A DNA stretch of 64,000 nucleotides from Fluviicola sp. (GCA_002734085.1 NVXV01000002.1:1-64000); one strand, 5' to 3'. Numbered from the stretch's first letter, positions 34,153-44,089 are shown. The notes: generated by a model from the sequence alone, not told the origin. Program-made: numbers and translations.

Positions 34153-34188
34153 GAAAAAGCTGCTCAAATAAGTTTGAGCAGCTTTTTC
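34153..34188. terminator. Bidirectional terminator between TPR/PD40 gene and dnaJ
   Basis: Arms GAAAAAGCTGCTCAAA and TTTGAGCAGCTTTTTC form a perfect 16-bp stem with loop TAAG, between the convergent genes. The A-rich and T-rich ends give U-tracts on both strands. Confidence 0.88.
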
Positions 34189-34214
34189 ATTCTTAAAACA
34201 ATATAATAACTCTA

Positions 34215-35345
34215 TTAGTTACTAAACATATCTTTCACTCTTTGAAAGAAACCTTTTTCTCGTCCATCTGGATTTGGAGCAAAGTTTTCACTATCTCTTA
34301 GTTTTTCTAGAACTGATTGTTCTTCTTTTGACAATTTCTTTGGCGTCCAAACATTAATATGGACAAATTGATCACCTGTTCCATAAGCTTGTACACTTGG
34401 TAATCCTTTGCCTTTCAGGCGAAGCATTTTACCACTTTGCGTTCCAGGTTCAATTTTAATTTTAGCTCTACTTTTAATCGTTGGAACTTCAATACTTGCT
34501 CCTAGCGCCGCATCAATAAAGCTGATAAACGCTTCGTGATGAACATTTTGACCATCTCTTCTTAGAGAATCATGTTCTATTTCTTCAATAACCACAAGTA
34601 AATCACCAGGGATTCCATTGAATGGACCTGCATTCCCTTTCCCATTAACAGAAAGCTGCATTCCCTCTTCTACTCCGGCTGGAATTTCAATTTCAATAAC
34701 TTCTTCCTTACGTTTTAAACCTTGGCTATCAGCATCAGAAGGTTTTTTATCGATTATTTTACCAGTACCTTGACAATTCGGACAAGTTGAAGCGGTTTGC
34801 ATAGCACCCAAAAAAGTTTGCGTAACACGCTGTACTCTACCCGAGCCTTTACATGTCGAACAATTTTTAAAAGTAACGCCATCAGCATTAACCAATTTAT
34901 TTACCTTGATCTTTTTCTTAACTCCTTCCGATATTTCGTCTAAAGTTAGTTTTAGCTTTACACGTAAATTGGTACCACGAGCAGAGCGCTGTCTTCCTCC
35001 TCCACCTCTTTGTCGACCTCCACCACCGAAGGCACCACCAAAGATGTCACCAAACTGAGAAAAGATGTCATCCATATCCATTCCACCGAAACCACCTGCA
35101 CCACCGCCAGCAGCCCCCCCAACACCAGCATGACCAAATTGATCATAACGTTGTTTTTTCTGTGGATTACTCAGTACTTCATACGCCTCAGCAGCTTCTT
35201 TGAATTTTGCTTCTGCGGTTGAATCATCTGGATTTTTATCAGGGTGATACTTTAAAGCCATCTTACGGTAGGCTTTTTTAATCTCCGATTCTGACGCCGA
35301 TTTGCTTACTCCTAATACTTCGTAAAAATCTCTTTTGTCGCTCAT
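34215..35345 (-). CDS. dnaJ: Chaperone DnaJ with a reduced zinc domain
   Basis: The 376-residue protein has the J domain ([16 protein letters not shown] with HPD), a Gly/Phe linker ([15 protein letters not shown]) and the C-terminal substrate domains. The zinc region keeps only motifs II and III ([18 protein letters not shown]). Positions of motifs I and IV read [11 protein letters not shown] and [11 protein letters not shown] without cysteines. In standard DnaJ motifs I and IV form zinc centre I and II and III centre II, so centre I is lost and II kept. It lies 7 bases after grpE, forming the usual co-chaperone pair. Confidence 0.92.
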   Translation of the reverse strand: MSDKRDFYEVLGVSKSASESEIKKAYRKMALKYHPDKNPDDSTAEAKFKEAAEAYEVLSNPQKKQRYDQFGHAGVGGAAGGGAGGFGGMDMDDIFSQFGDIFGGAFGGGGRQRGGGGRQRSARGTNLRVKLKLTLDEISEGVKKKIKVNKLVNADGVTFKNCSTCKGSGRVQRVTQTFLGAMQTASTCPNCQGTGKIIDKKPSDADSQGLKRKEEVIEIEIPAGVEEGMQLSVNGKGNAGPFNGIPGDLLVVIEEIEHDSLRRDGQNVHHEAFISFIDAALGASIEVPTIKSRAKIKIEPGTQSGKMLRLKGKGLPSVQAYGTGDQFVHINVWTPKKLSKEEQSVLEKLRDSENFAPNPDGREKGFFQRVKDMFSN

Positions 35346-35352
35346 AAAATAA

Positions 35353-35913
35353 TTATTGTCCTACAACTACTTTTGCGTAGCGGAGCACTTTTTCATTTAA
35401 AAAATATCCTTTTTCTACAACATCCATCACTTTCCCTTTTTCTTTTTTGCTTGGCGCAGGAATATTGGTAATTGCTTCGTGGTGTTCTATATCAAAAGTT
35501 TTCCCCATGCTATTCATAGGTTCTAGTCCTTTTGCTTTTAGAATATTATTGAATTTGTTATAAATTAATTGAAATCCCTCCTTCAATCCATCTGGATCTT
35601 CGGATTTTTCATTGGAGGCAATAGCGCGTTCAAAATCATCAAGTATGGTAAGTAAATCTTTCATAACTCCAGCTCCTGCTGAAGAAATCATTTCACTTTT
35701 CTCTTTGATTGTACGCTTTCTATAATTGTCAAAATCGGAGTATAGACGTAAGTATTTATCGTTTAATTCGTTATACTTTTGTTCTAACTTTTCTTCTTTA
35801 GAAAGATCGTTTTCAACTTCTCTCTCTTCAGAATTTTGTTCATTTTCAGCAGTTTGAACATCATCTCTAACCTCCTCCTTCTCGTCTTTATTTTTTTTAT
35901 CCTTTTTTCCCAT
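35353..35913 (-). CDS. grpE: Nucleotide exchange factor GrpE
   Basis: The 186-residue protein has a charged N-terminal region, a long coiled coil ([20 protein letters not shown]) and the GrpE signature: [52 protein letters not shown] and the end [18 protein letters not shown]. It releases ADP from DnaK. It is transcribed with dnaJ; dnaK is not in the window. Confidence 0.93.
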   Translation of the reverse strand: MGKKDKKNKDEKEEVRDDVQTAENEQNSEEREVENDLSKEEKLEQKYNELNDKYLRLYSDFDNYRKRTIKEKSEMISSAGAGVMKDLLTILDDFERAIASNEKSEDPDGLKEGFQLIYNKFNNILKAKGLEPMNSMGKTFDIEHHEAITNIPAPSKKEKGKVMDVVEKGYFLNEKVLRYAKVVVGQ

Positions 35914-35946
35914 TTGTTCCTTTATTTTTCGCTGAAAGGAACTTCA

Positions 35947-35954
35947 CAAAGATA
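35947..35954 (-). promoter_or_regulatory. Candidate -7 promoter element of grpE-dnaJ
   Basis: On the minus strand this reads TATCTTTG, 34 bases upstream of the grpE ATG at 35913. No CIRCE-like inverted repeat was seen, so heat control is not evident here. Confidence 0.55.
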
Positions 35955-36106
35955 TTGCCATTAAAATATTTGGGACATTATGTCAGAAATACAAAGGTGG
36001 TTTGCATAATTGTCAGCATTGAAATTTAGATTGTCATAATTAATGACAGGTGGTTCTAAAGCAGGTGTGGTTTTTTAAAATCAACAACCCCTAAAGGGGA
36101 ATATTA

Positions 36107-36457
36107 CTATTCAACCACAATCAATCTCATTCTAATTTCATTATTTGCATTCAGTTTCACATAGTACTTTCCAGGCTTCACATTAGTTAAATCAAAACTA
36201 TAATCTGTTTTACTTTCTTGAACAAACTCATAGTAAACTGCTGCCCCTCTTTGATTCACCAATGAAATACTTGCTAAACTATCTTGAACACCACTTAAGC
36301 GAATATTCACCAAGCTCAAATTTTCAGCATTTACGTTAAAAACAAGTTCGTTACTTGTAGAGTCTTTCGACATTACTTTAATTTTGTCTCCTTCCCCTCC
36401 ATAAGAAATTGTAAGGGTTCCCATTAAAAATGCGATTGAAACAATCATCTTTTTCAT
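36107..36457 (-). CDS. Small secreted beta-sandwich protein
   Basis: The 116-residue product has a signal peptide (MKKMIVSIAFLMGTLTISYG) and strands VNIRLSGVQDSLASISLVNQ and SFDLTNVKPGKYYVKLNA, resembling a lone T9SS C-terminal-like or DUF3244-type Ig fold. It lacks the terminal basic tail of T9SS cargo. Periplasmic location is likely; function unknown. Confidence 0.65.
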   Translation of the reverse strand: MKKMIVSIAFLMGTLTISYGGEGDKIKVMSKDSTSNELVFNVNAENLSLVNIRLSGVQDSLASISLVNQRGAAVYYEFVQESKTDYSFDLTNVKPGKYYVKLNANNEIRMRLIVVE

Positions 36458-36746
36458 AATTTTTTTATTTAATTTATTTGCTACAAAAGTATGACACTTA
36501 AGTGGAAAAAAAGTTACTCGAGAACAGTCTTAAAACAATAATAATCTCGATAACAATTCCATCATAAATCGATGCAAATAATAAACAATTTGATAATATT
36601 TCAGAGTGTCGTTAATTGAAAATTAAAACTCACATGACCAGTGAATTTTATAGTTATTAAACCTATAAATAACGCGTGAAGAGACTTGTTTTCAATGTAG
36701 AAGTTCTACACAAATACTAAAAGGAAGTATTGGAATTCGAATCGAT

Positions 36747-37478
36747 TTACCAAACGAACATATCAAACAATATTCTGTCGACCTGTCCCCATTGGGAAAA
36801 ACGTTCAGTAATTAAATCTTTAAGTTGATCTTCGGTGTACCAGTCTTTCTTTTTTCCTGTTGGAATCTTTTTTTCGATGTTCGGGTCATCCAGTTTCTCG
36901 ATTTTTTTTGCAAAGTATACTACTCCACCATCTTCTATTCCAAGACCTAGAATAACTCCAGGTAATCCATTGAAAGTTTCAGGACCTACACTTGCCATTA
37001 ACTCATCTGCATACCAAGCATAGATTCGAGTAGAGTCATTTGCTTCCCACATTGCCTGACGACAATTGTATCCAGCAATCTCTCTGCTTGAGCCAGTAAT
37101 GATCCATTCGCGTTCTTCTACGGTATCTTTCATCAACACTTGAGTCCCCCAAAAGGAAAATTGTTGAATCAACTCACCCGAGTTCAAATTTTGATAGGTC
37201 GTATTTTGCATTGTAGCCCATTCCCTTTCATCAGGAACTTCAGGTAAAATAGGAATAAAAATTGCCGTAGAATCCGTAAATCGAAGCTCAAATTCATCTA
37301 TTTTAGGCTCTTTCATCTTTCCTTTCATCCAACCACGACTTTCTTGATCTGCGAATCGCTTCTCAAGATTTGTTCTTCTTTCGAAAGTAATCTTCCCCGA
37401 ACTCATCATCGTCTGTGAGTTTACCGATATAGATAGAAATAGTATACAAAGTAATAAATACGTTTTAGAACCAACCAT
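36747..37478 (-). CDS. GLPGLI family protein
   Basis: The 243-residue product (start MVGSKTYLLLCILFLSISVNSQ, a signal peptide) has the family hallmark FNGLPGVILGLGIEDGG and the preceding CRQAMWEANDSTRIYAWYAD. GLPGLI proteins are secreted proteins of unknown function usually encoded with TonB-receptor-like barrels, as here: its 5' end overlaps the end of the barrel gene by 14 bases. A joint envelope function is inferred. Confidence 0.87.
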   Translation of the reverse strand: MVGSKTYLLLCILFLSISVNSQTMMSSGKITFERRTNLEKRFADQESRGWMKGKMKEPKIDEFELRFTDSTAIFIPILPEVPDEREWATMQNTTYQNLNSGELIQQFSFWGTQVLMKDTVEEREWIITGSSREIAGYNCRQAMWEANDSTRIYAWYADELMASVGPETFNGLPGVILGLGIEDGGVVYFAKKIEKLDDPNIEKKIPTGKKKDWYTEDQLKDLITERFSQWGQVDRILFDMFVW

Positions 37479-40230
37479 GCCCTCCTTCATCAACTTTAGT
37501 TTTATTATTATTAAATCTCAATGTAAGTCCAACCATAAAGTATCTCGCGATAATCTGGTTTCTATTATCAATAATTACGTTATTCGAAATGCTTCTTCTA
37601 ATTCCAATATTTTGATTCAATATATCATAGGCAGAAACGGAAGCTACCAAGTTACCAGTGCTAAGGAAACGCTTACTTAATTTTGCATTCCAAATGAATG
37701 GTGAAACATTGAATCCGTCTGCTCTCTGTGAATTAATTGTGTATGAAGCATCACTTTCTATAAAAAATCTTGCTGGTAATTCAAAGAACACCTCTGCAGA
37801 GTACGACTGAAGTGAATAAGGTTGATTTGTTCCCGCTGACAAAGTACTGCTCGGTTGATTATAGCTATAACTAACGCCAATGCTTACCTCTATTGTATCG
37901 CTTCTTAAACCAAGTTCTAAGTTACCTCCTAGTCCAAGGTTTTCAGTTGTATTTTTTTGTTCGTTAATAAACGAGTTGTATTTGTAGTAATTCACATCAA
38001 CACGAGGGTCTAAACGCAATATTTTAAAAATAGGGAGACCTCCTCCCATATAGAAACCACCATTAATATTACCATCAACATTTACTGATTGAGAAATCGT
38101 TCTTCCATCTGGCAAATAGGTAATACTATTTGAAAATGCATCATTTTGATAAGACATATAAGTACTGGCCCAAATGTAAGACTGTTCTAGCGCATTCCAT
38201 TTATTGTAAAACGCATTAAAGCTGTGAGAGTAATTAGGAACTAAATCCGGATTACCTATAACTAGATTGTTTGGATTAGTATTATCCCTTACAGGCTGAA
38301 GCTGAGTAAGACTTGGCTGCGAAGAGCTCGTTGAATAATTGAATGTTATTCTTTGCGAGTTACTAAACTTGTAGACGTATCTCAAGAAAGGTAAAATATT
38401 ATCTACATCCTGAGTAATTACTTCTCCAGTAAAGTTATTTTCATTGTCAATTTGCACATTTCGAACTCGTGATCCAACTGTTAATGTATGCTTTCTATCC
38501 GTATAAATAAATGATGCACCAAACCTGTTTTCCATTCTCGTATTACTAAAATCATTACTGTAAAGCATCGATAAATCTTCATACATTCCATTTGATTCGT
38601 CATACGTTAAGTTCGACTGATTCCCCGTAAAGTAGTCCAACTTATATTGAAAATTCAACTTAACCTTCCTTGACAAAGGCTCGGTATATTCAATCAAACC
38701 ACGATGACCATTTGTCTTGTTTAATACGTCTCTCTTTTGATCAAAAGTTGAGTCTGGAACTGGGAAAGCAAAAAATCGTATGTTGGATTGCATAAAGTTT
38801 TCTCTCTCCTGCTCGGTGTAACCGAATTGATATTGCGCAATAAATTCTCTGTTTCTTTTCTTAAAATCGCGAATCAATTTAAAATCGACATTCCCTTCCA
38901 GCCCATCAGCAACACTGCTGTTTTTCACATCTGTTGCATTCGTTCTTACATCACTTGCACTCATGTAATCAGTAGAATTCTCTTCATCCAAAGACTCTTC
39001 ACGAAGAATAATATTGGACTTAACCTCTAAAGTTGTAAGCGAATCCATCTGATAGTCCAACGTAAAGTTTACCGTGTGAGAAAGTTGTTTTTCTTCTCGA
39101 AAGTCTGATGACTCAGTCGTATATGTTGTATCTGGCAAGAAATATTCTGAGTTTCTAGTTTCGTTTGTAGTCATACGACTATCGTTATAGGTATAGTTCA
39201 AACCAACTTTGGCATTTTTCTTTTTACCGAATTTATTGGAGAAGTAAAATCCGCCCTTATAGTTTTCGGGAAGACCTTGTAACTGACTCCCACCACCAAA
39301 TTGAGATCTCCAACCTCCATTCATCTCATTCGTAAGACCAAATCTGGATGCATCTCTATAACTAAATCCTGTATTCGGCGTATTTGAACCCAATGCAAAA
39401 ACCGACACTTTCATATCTTTATTGAAATAATTAGCCAACATCTCACCTTCATAAAAAAGCCTCCCATCGGGGTCTCCGTTGAAATATTCAGAATTGGCTC
39501 CGCCAGAACCAGCGACTTTACCAAAGTACCCTTTCTTTGCGTCTTCTTTCAAACGCACATCAAGCACTTGTATTTTTTCTTCTGAATTACCCCCGGAAGT
39601 TTCATCTTCTGTTTCATAGACCTCAACTGTTTCAACACCGTCTGCTTGTAGATTTCGTGTTGCAATCGTCGGGTCGTCGCCAAAGAATTCATCTCCATCC
39701 ACTAATACTTTTGTGATTTTACGACCTTGAGAGCTTACATTTCCATCATCATCGACTTGAAGTCCTGGTAGATTCTTTAATAAATCTTCTACCATCGCAT
39801 TCTCTTTGGTAGCAAAGGAGTCAGCAACATACACTAAGGTATCACCTCTGAAATAAATGGGTTCTTTATTGGCGTAAATTATGACTTCTTCATATTCTGT
39901 TGCTTGTTCTGGTAAAATAATGTTTGGAATATTGATTTCATTGTTTTCCGCTGAACCAATGATATAAAATCGTTTTTCATCAAACTTTGGATGCGTCACG
40001 ACCAACTCCATTGTATCAATTGGAACTGAATTCAGTTCAAAGCTCCCATCACTTTGTGTCCGAGTAAATCCCAAAAGTTTACCGTCAGTCACCCGAACTG
40101 CCATGACAACAGCATGCTCAAGAGGTTGATCATTGATGGTATCATTCACTACTCCAGTGAATTTCATATTTTGTCCGATAGACGTTAATGAAATGGTCAG
40201 AAAAAAAGCAATTAAGATTCTAGACAGCAT
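37465..40230 (-). CDS. TonB-receptor-like outer-membrane barrel protein
   Basis: The 921-residue product has a signal peptide, a carboxypeptidase-regulatory-like domain (KFTGVVNDTINDQPLEHAVV, residues ~22-105), a plug-like domain (VEDLLKNLPGLQVDDDGNVS, KVLVDGDEFFGDDPTIATRN) and a long barrel. It belongs to the barrel group often paired with GLPGLI proteins. No TonB box is obvious. Substrate unknown. A TATTTTTG promoter element is 18 bases before the ATG. Confidence 0.87.
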   Translation of the reverse strand: MLSRILIAFFLTISLTSIGQNMKFTGVVNDTINDQPLEHAVVMAVRVTDGKLLGFTRTQSDGSFELNSVPIDTMELVVTHPKFDEKRFYIIGSAENNEINIPNIILPEQATEYEEVIIYANKEPIYFRGDTLVYVADSFATKENAMVEDLLKNLPGLQVDDDGNVSSQGRKITKVLVDGDEFFGDDPTIATRNLQADGVETVEVYETEDETSGGNSEEKIQVLDVRLKEDAKKGYFGKVAGSGGANSEYFNGDPDGRLFYEGEMLANYFNKDMKVSVFALGSNTPNTGFSYRDASRFGLTNEMNGGWRSQFGGGSQLQGLPENYKGGFYFSNKFGKKKNAKVGLNYTYNDSRMTTNETRNSEYFLPDTTYTTESSDFREEKQLSHTVNFTLDYQMDSLTTLEVKSNIILREESLDEENSTDYMSASDVRTNATDVKNSSVADGLEGNVDFKLIRDFKKRNREFIAQYQFGYTEQERENFMQSNIRFFAFPVPDSTFDQKRDVLNKTNGHRGLIEYTEPLSRKVKLNFQYKLDYFTGNQSNLTYDESNGMYEDLSMLYSNDFSNTRMENRFGASFIYTDRKHTLTVGSRVRNVQIDNENNFTGEVITQDVDNILPFLRYVYKFSNSQRITFNYSTSSSQPSLTQLQPVRDNTNPNNLVIGNPDLVPNYSHSFNAFYNKWNALEQSYIWASTYMSYQNDAFSNSITYLPDGRTISQSVNVDGNINGGFYMGGGLPIFKILRLDPRVDVNYYKYNSFINEQKNTTENLGLGGNLELGLRSDTIEVSIGVSYSYNQPSSTLSAGTNQPYSLQSYSAEVFFELPARFFIESDASYTINSQRADGFNVSPFIWNAKLSKRFLSTGNLVASVSAYDILNQNIGIRRSISNNVIIDNRNQIIARYFMVGLTLRFNNNKTKVDEGGHGWF

Positions 40231-40247
40231 ATAATGTAAATTTGTGA

Positions 40248-40255
40248 CAAAAATA
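40248..40255 (-). promoter_or_regulatory. Candidate -7 promoter element of the barrel-GLPGLI pair
   Basis: On the minus strand this reads TATTTTTG (TAnnTTTG), 18 bases upstream of the ATG at 40230. Confidence 0.5.
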
Positions 40256-40374
40256 ACGGAATCAATTAATCTGGTTACATAATTAATGATGAAGAGTTAT
40301 AATAAAGGTTAAAATTGCGGTTTTAGTGTTCGATTGGTCATATTGAGAGATTAGCTGGAGGGTTGTGACACAGA

Positions 40375-40425
40375 GAGGTCGCTTAGACCTCCCCGCGAAC
40401 GAGATGCAATCTCGCACGAACGGGG
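40375..40425. repeat. REP-like nested hairpin element, copy 1
   Basis: GAGGTC-GCTTA-GACCTC is followed by arms CCCCG and CGGGG enclosing an inner perfect hairpin CGAGAT-GCA-ATCTCG, then GAACTAC. A related element with the same GATGCAATC centre and AACT end lies at 42375-42411. The rest of this 390-base intergenic region (40231-40621) holds two promoter elements and nothing else I can support. Confidence 0.7.
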
Positions 40426-40592
40426 GAACTACGATGGTCTCGGCAATTTTTTGACTTCACTGCATTTCGCCTAAAATACTCGATCACCTTGCTTTCTAAT
40501 TTTATTTTAAAATGATATTGAAAAGCAGTAAAGTGAATGCAGTCGTTTCAAAGAGTAAAATTATTATCCGTTCTAATTCACCTAAAAAATCT

Positions 40593-40600
40593 TAACTTTG
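40593..40600 (+). promoter_or_regulatory. Candidate -7 promoter element of rsgA-dtd-mazG
   Basis: TAACTTTG fits TAnnTTTG, 21 bases before the TTG start of rsgA. Confidence 0.55.
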
Positions 40601-40621
40601 AAATGAAGTTAAATCTATACA

Positions 40622-41548
40622 TTGAAAAAAGGAAAAGTTTTAAAATCTACAGGTAAATGGTATGATGTCGAGTTGGATGACGGCTCGATAATTAAGTGTG
40701 GAATTCGTGGGAAAATCCGTTTAGACAAATTAAAATCTACCAATCCCGTTGCAGCTGGCGACGAAGTTATTATTGACATAGAAGACGATGAAAGAGGTGT
40801 GATTAAAGAAATTTGTCCACGTAAAAATTATATCGTTAGAAAATCCATCAACCTTTCAAAACAAAGTCATATTCTCGCAGCCAACGTTGATAGAGCATAT
40901 TTACTGGTTACGCTAATTGCTCCTGAAACACACCTTACTTTTATTGATCGCTTCTTAGTAGCTGCGGAATCCTTTCGAATTCCAGTAACGTTGCTTTTTA
41001 ATAAAATTGATCTTTATTTTGAAGAACATTTACCCATCGTTGAGAACGTAATGAACATTTATGAAAGTATAGGTTATCCTTGTCATAAAATTTCCGCGCT
41101 TAAAAAGGAGAATGTTGAGTTTCTACGAAAAGAGATTAGCGGTAATCAAGTTATGATTGCTGGACATAGTGGTACGGGGAAGAGTACACTAATTAATGCA
41201 CTTGACGACACTTTAGACTTAAAAACAGCGCAAATTTCAATTCATCATCTACAAGGTCAACACACCACCACTTTTGCCGAAATGCATAAATTAAAAACGG
41301 GAGGATATATTATTGACACACCAGGAATAAAAGCATTTGGCGTTGTTGATTTAGACAAAGAAGTCATGAGTCACTATTTCCCAGAAATGCGGGAGTTATT
41401 AGGGAGTTGTAAGTTTCACAACTGCCAGCACCTTAACGAGCCAAACTGCGCGGTGAAGGAAGCTGTTAAAAATGGGGAAATTGCTGAAACGAGATACAAA
41501 ACCTACGAAGGGTTAATGACAGAAGATCAATCACAAACATATAGATAA
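40622..41548 (+). CDS. rsgA: Ribosome small subunit-dependent GTPase A
   Basis: RsgA is a circularly permuted GTPase that helps mature the 30S subunit. The 308-residue product starts at TTG and has an OB-like N-terminus, then G4 FNKIDLY, G1 GHSGTGKSTLINAL and G3 DTPGIKAFG in permuted order. The C-terminal zinc motif is GSCKFHNCQHLNEPNCAV. Length and motifs are normal. It leads an operon with dtd (12-base gap) and a MazG-like gene. Confidence 0.94.
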   Translation: MKKGKVLKSTGKWYDVELDDGSIIKCGIRGKIRLDKLKSTNPVAAGDEVIIDIEDDERGVIKEICPRKNYIVRKSINLSKQSHILAANVDRAYLLVTLIAPETHLTFIDRFLVAAESFRIPVTLLFNKIDLYFEEHLPIVENVMNIYESIGYPCHKISALKKENVEFLRKEISGNQVMIAGHSGTGKSTLINALDDTLDLKTAQISIHHLQGQHTTTFAEMHKLKTGGYIIDTPGIKAFGVVDLDKEVMSHYFPEMRELLGSCKFHNCQHLNEPNCAVKEAVKNGEIAETRYKTYEGLMTEDQSQTYR

Positions 41549-41560
41549 AAACCAAAAATT

Positions 41561-42013
41561 ATGAGAATTGTACTACAACGGGTAAAAAATGCTGAAGTCA
41601 CGGTTCAAGGAGAATCAAAAGGAGCTATTGAACAAGGTATCTTATTATTTGTCGGAATTGTAGAAGACGACACCGAAGAAGACATTGAATGGGTATGTAA
41701 AAAACTTTCAAGTCTACGCATATTTTCAGATGAGGAAGGAAAAATGAACAACTCAATCCAAGATGTGAACGGTAGTTTCTTAGCTGTTTCTCAGTTCACC
41801 CTTCACGCCAAAACGAAGAAAGGTAATCGACCAAGCTTTATGCGTGCTGCACATCCAGATATTGCTATTCCACTTTACGAGAAGTTTATAAAAGTACTAG
41901 GAGCTGTTTCGGGTCGACCAGTGGAGACAGGAGCATTTGGTGAAGACATGCAAGTTAACCTATTAAACGATGGTCCCGTTACAATAATCATAGATACTAA
42001 GGATAAGGAATAA
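41561..42013 (+). CDS. dtd: D-aminoacyl-tRNA deacylase
   Basis: Dtd removes D-amino acids and glycine mis-charged on tRNA. The 150-residue product has the expected length and both active-site motifs, VSQFTLHA and LLNDGPVTIII, with the starting MRIVLQRVKNAEVTVQG. Its stop overlaps the next gene's ATG (ATAATGG), showing translational coupling with the MazG-like gene. Confidence 0.94.
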   Translation: MRIVLQRVKNAEVTVQGESKGAIEQGILLFVGIVEDDTEEDIEWVCKKLSSLRIFSDEEGKMNNSIQDVNGSFLAVSQFTLHAKTKKGNRPSFMRAAHPDIAIPLYEKFIKVLGAVSGRPVETGAFGEDMQVNLLNDGPVTIIIDTKDKE

Positions 42014-42339
42014 TGGAAATAACTGATTTACAAAAAAATGTAGACACTTGGATTAAGAAGCATGGCGTTCGTTATTTCGATGAGCTAACCAATACAACCA
42101 TCCTCATGGAAGAAGTTGGCGAAGTAGCACGAATTATGGCGCGTCGCTATGGTGAACAAAGCGAAAAAGAATCCGATAAGAACAAAGACCTCGGTGATGA
42201 AATTGCTGATGTGATATTCGTACTGACTTGCATTGCGAATCAAACGGGGATTAACTTAGAGGAGGCCATTGCTAAAAATTTTGAGAAAAAGACGAAGCGC
42301 GATGGGGAAAGACATAAGGGGAATGAGAAGTTAAGGTAG
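42013..42339 (+). CDS. MazG-like nucleotide pyrophosphohydrolase
   Basis: The 108-residue protein has the all-alpha NTP pyrophosphatase pattern: metal ligands in LMEEVGEVARIMARR and DLGDEIADVIFVLTCIANQTG, then a basic tail. It likely hydrolyses a non-canonical or damaged nucleoside triphosphate. In Bacteroidota it commonly follows dtd. Substrate is not fixed by sequence. Confidence 0.88.
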   Translation: MEITDLQKNVDTWIKKHGVRYFDELTNTTILMEEVGEVARIMARRYGEQSEKESDKNKDLGDEIADVIFVLTCIANQTGINLEEAIAKNFEKKTKRDGERHKGNEKLR

Positions 42340-42374
42340 AAGTTGGAAAGACTAAGTTACCAAGTCGTTTGGAT

Positions 42375-42411
42375 CCCAAGCTCACGCGATGCAATCGCGC
42401 GACAGCTTGGG
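42375..42411. repeat. REP-like nested hairpin element, copy 2
   Basis: Outer arms CCCAAGCT and AGCTTGGG enclose a perfect inner hairpin CGCGAT-GCA-ATCGCG, then CAACTGC. Architecture and centre match the element at 40375-40425 although the arm sequences differ. It lies between convergent genes. Confidence 0.7.
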
Positions 42412-42433
42412 CAACTGCTACAGAGCTCGATTC

Positions 42434-42826
42434 TCAGCTTATGTAAAGTAATATATACCAACTCAAACTTGCAATAAAAGGTATAACTGAAAAAATTTCT
42501 TTGGTATCAAATTTCGAGGGTCGAAATATCACAAAAAATGACAGAACAATACCGATTCCTAGCAATAAAGAGAGGTGATAAAATTGGTGAATTCCTATCC
42601 AATAATAACATAGTCCGATAAAAATCGTCACAACTGGGATAGCAATTATAGAATGTCTTGGGGCAAAAACAGCAAGTACCATTAGAAAAAAGCTATGAGC
42701 TGATACAAATAAAGCAGCCCATCCTAATGTACGAATATCATGTTCTTCTATAGACAACTCATACGTCGTATACATCCCATATAAAATCAATACTAAATAC
42801 AGAAATCGATATAGGCTTATTTTCAT
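42434..42826 (-). CDS. Small membrane protein, four predicted helices
   Basis: The 130-residue protein has four hydrophobic stretches (FLYLVLILYGMYTTYEL, AALFVSAHSFFLMVLAVFAP, IIAIPVVTIFIGLCYYWIGI, FSVIPFIASLSWYILLYIS). No conserved family was recognised. Gene neighbours give no functional hint. Confidence 0.55.
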   Translation of the reverse strand: MKISLYRFLYLVLILYGMYTTYELSIEEHDIRTLGWAALFVSAHSFFLMVLAVFAPRHSIIAIPVVTIFIGLCYYWIGIHQFYHLSLLLGIGIVLSFFVIFRPSKFDTKEIFSVIPFIASLSWYILLYIS

Positions 42827-42937
42827 ATCAGTCAGAGATTTATGCTAAATCAAAACAACCTAATCGTTCTAAAACTAAGCTACTTAATATAGCTCAACAG
42901 CTAGATAGAAAAATCTTTTTACAAAGTAATAAGTTTT

Positions 42938-44005
42938 CTAGTTACAAGCAAAGCTATACCCTTGAGCAATATCGTTTGGGTGACTACTGCAGAAATCTAA
43001 ATTGAAAGTGTATTGACCTTCGCAGAGTTCTCTCGTTGAGTTTACACTCAGTGCTCTAATATTTGGGTTTGATGGATTTATAACATATTTAAACTGAGAA
43101 ATGGTAGTTCGCGCTGAGAAAATACCTAGCGCTCCAGTCACATTTGAAAATGTTGGTTTGTTCTGAGCTAAACTTGAAGTTGGTTCGTTGACAAGCATAT
43201 ATGTATTCAAGTCTTCAGAACCAGCTGTAAGGAGGATTTCAAAAGAGTAAGGTGTTCTACGTGTCACATCATCATCCACGGGAACGCTATTTCTTACTAA
43301 TTCATAAAACAATTCTCCACTTGCAGAAAATGAAGGTGTAGTCACCGAAATATCTTCTTCTTTTACTGAACCCAAATTCCATAAGATAGATTTAGCTTCC
43401 GTTCCAGAGGAGGTTGTTTCTCTATAAACAAAATTAATCTTGCAATTATAAATAGCACCTGTACCTTTAGTAAAAGAAATAGATTGCGTTCTGTAACCAT
43501 TAGCAGGTACGTCAGCCTCTGCGAAACTTAATTGTTGGTTCACATTAGGGAAGTTAATATCGACACCTTGTACAAGACTAGTTTGACCCGTCACAACATG
43601 TTTCCCATTGTCAATTTCAATGCTAAGTCGGTAAAGAGCGTCTTCATCTAAATCATCTGCTTTGAAGCAATACAATTTTTGCTCAGGATAATAAAATACT
43701 CCCGGGTTTTTGTTTTCAATAATCGTGTCATAAAGCTGCCATGATCTAACCACACTACCTCCAACGACCTCTTCAACTGTTGCTTCTACTAAATCAAAGT
43801 ATGAAGAATCAGCAACTGAAGCAAAAGTATTTGCATTTCCATCACCTAAAAAGGTTTTGTTCACTTTGAGGAAATGGAATTCATCATTTGGATCGAGCAG
43901 CATGTGCACTATTGGTGTTTCTTCGTATTCACCATTCACACTAAAATCAGTACTACAGCCAACTGCTGTGATTATTAATAACAGAAAAAAGATTATTCGC
44001 TTCAT
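42938..44005 (-). CDS. DUF4249-like lipoprotein
   Basis: The 355-residue product begins MKRIIFFLLLIITAVGCSTD, a lipoprotein signal with lipobox AVGC; the longest frame extends 15 codons upstream without a signal, so this start is preferred. The body fits DUF4249: EFHFLKVNKTFLGDGNA, ALYRLSIEIDNGKHVVTGQT and NVTGALGIFSARTTISQFKY. Such lipoproteins usually accompany TonB-dependent receptors, but none is adjacent here. Confidence 0.75.
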   Translation of the reverse strand: MKRIIFFLLLIITAVGCSTDFSVNGEYEETPIVHMLLDPNDEFHFLKVNKTFLGDGNANTFASVADSSYFDLVEATVEEVVGGSVVRSWQLYDTIIENKNPGVFYYPEQKLYCFKADDLDEDALYRLSIEIDNGKHVVTGQTSLVQGVDINFPNVNQQLSFAEADVPANGYRTQSISFTKGTGAIYNCKINFVYRETTSSGTEAKSILWNLGSVKEEDISVTTPSFSASGELFYELVRNSVPVDDDVTRRTPYSFEILLTAGSEDLNTYMLVNEPTSSLAQNKPTFSNVTGALGIFSARTTISQFKYVINPSNPNIRALSVNSTRELCEGQYTFNLDFCSSHPNDIAQGYSFACN

Positions 44006-44089
44006 AGTATCTATATATAACTGTAAAAGTAAAAAAATTATGTGAGTCAATAACTACCGCACAATCGATAAAAGGGACAAATCACACTT

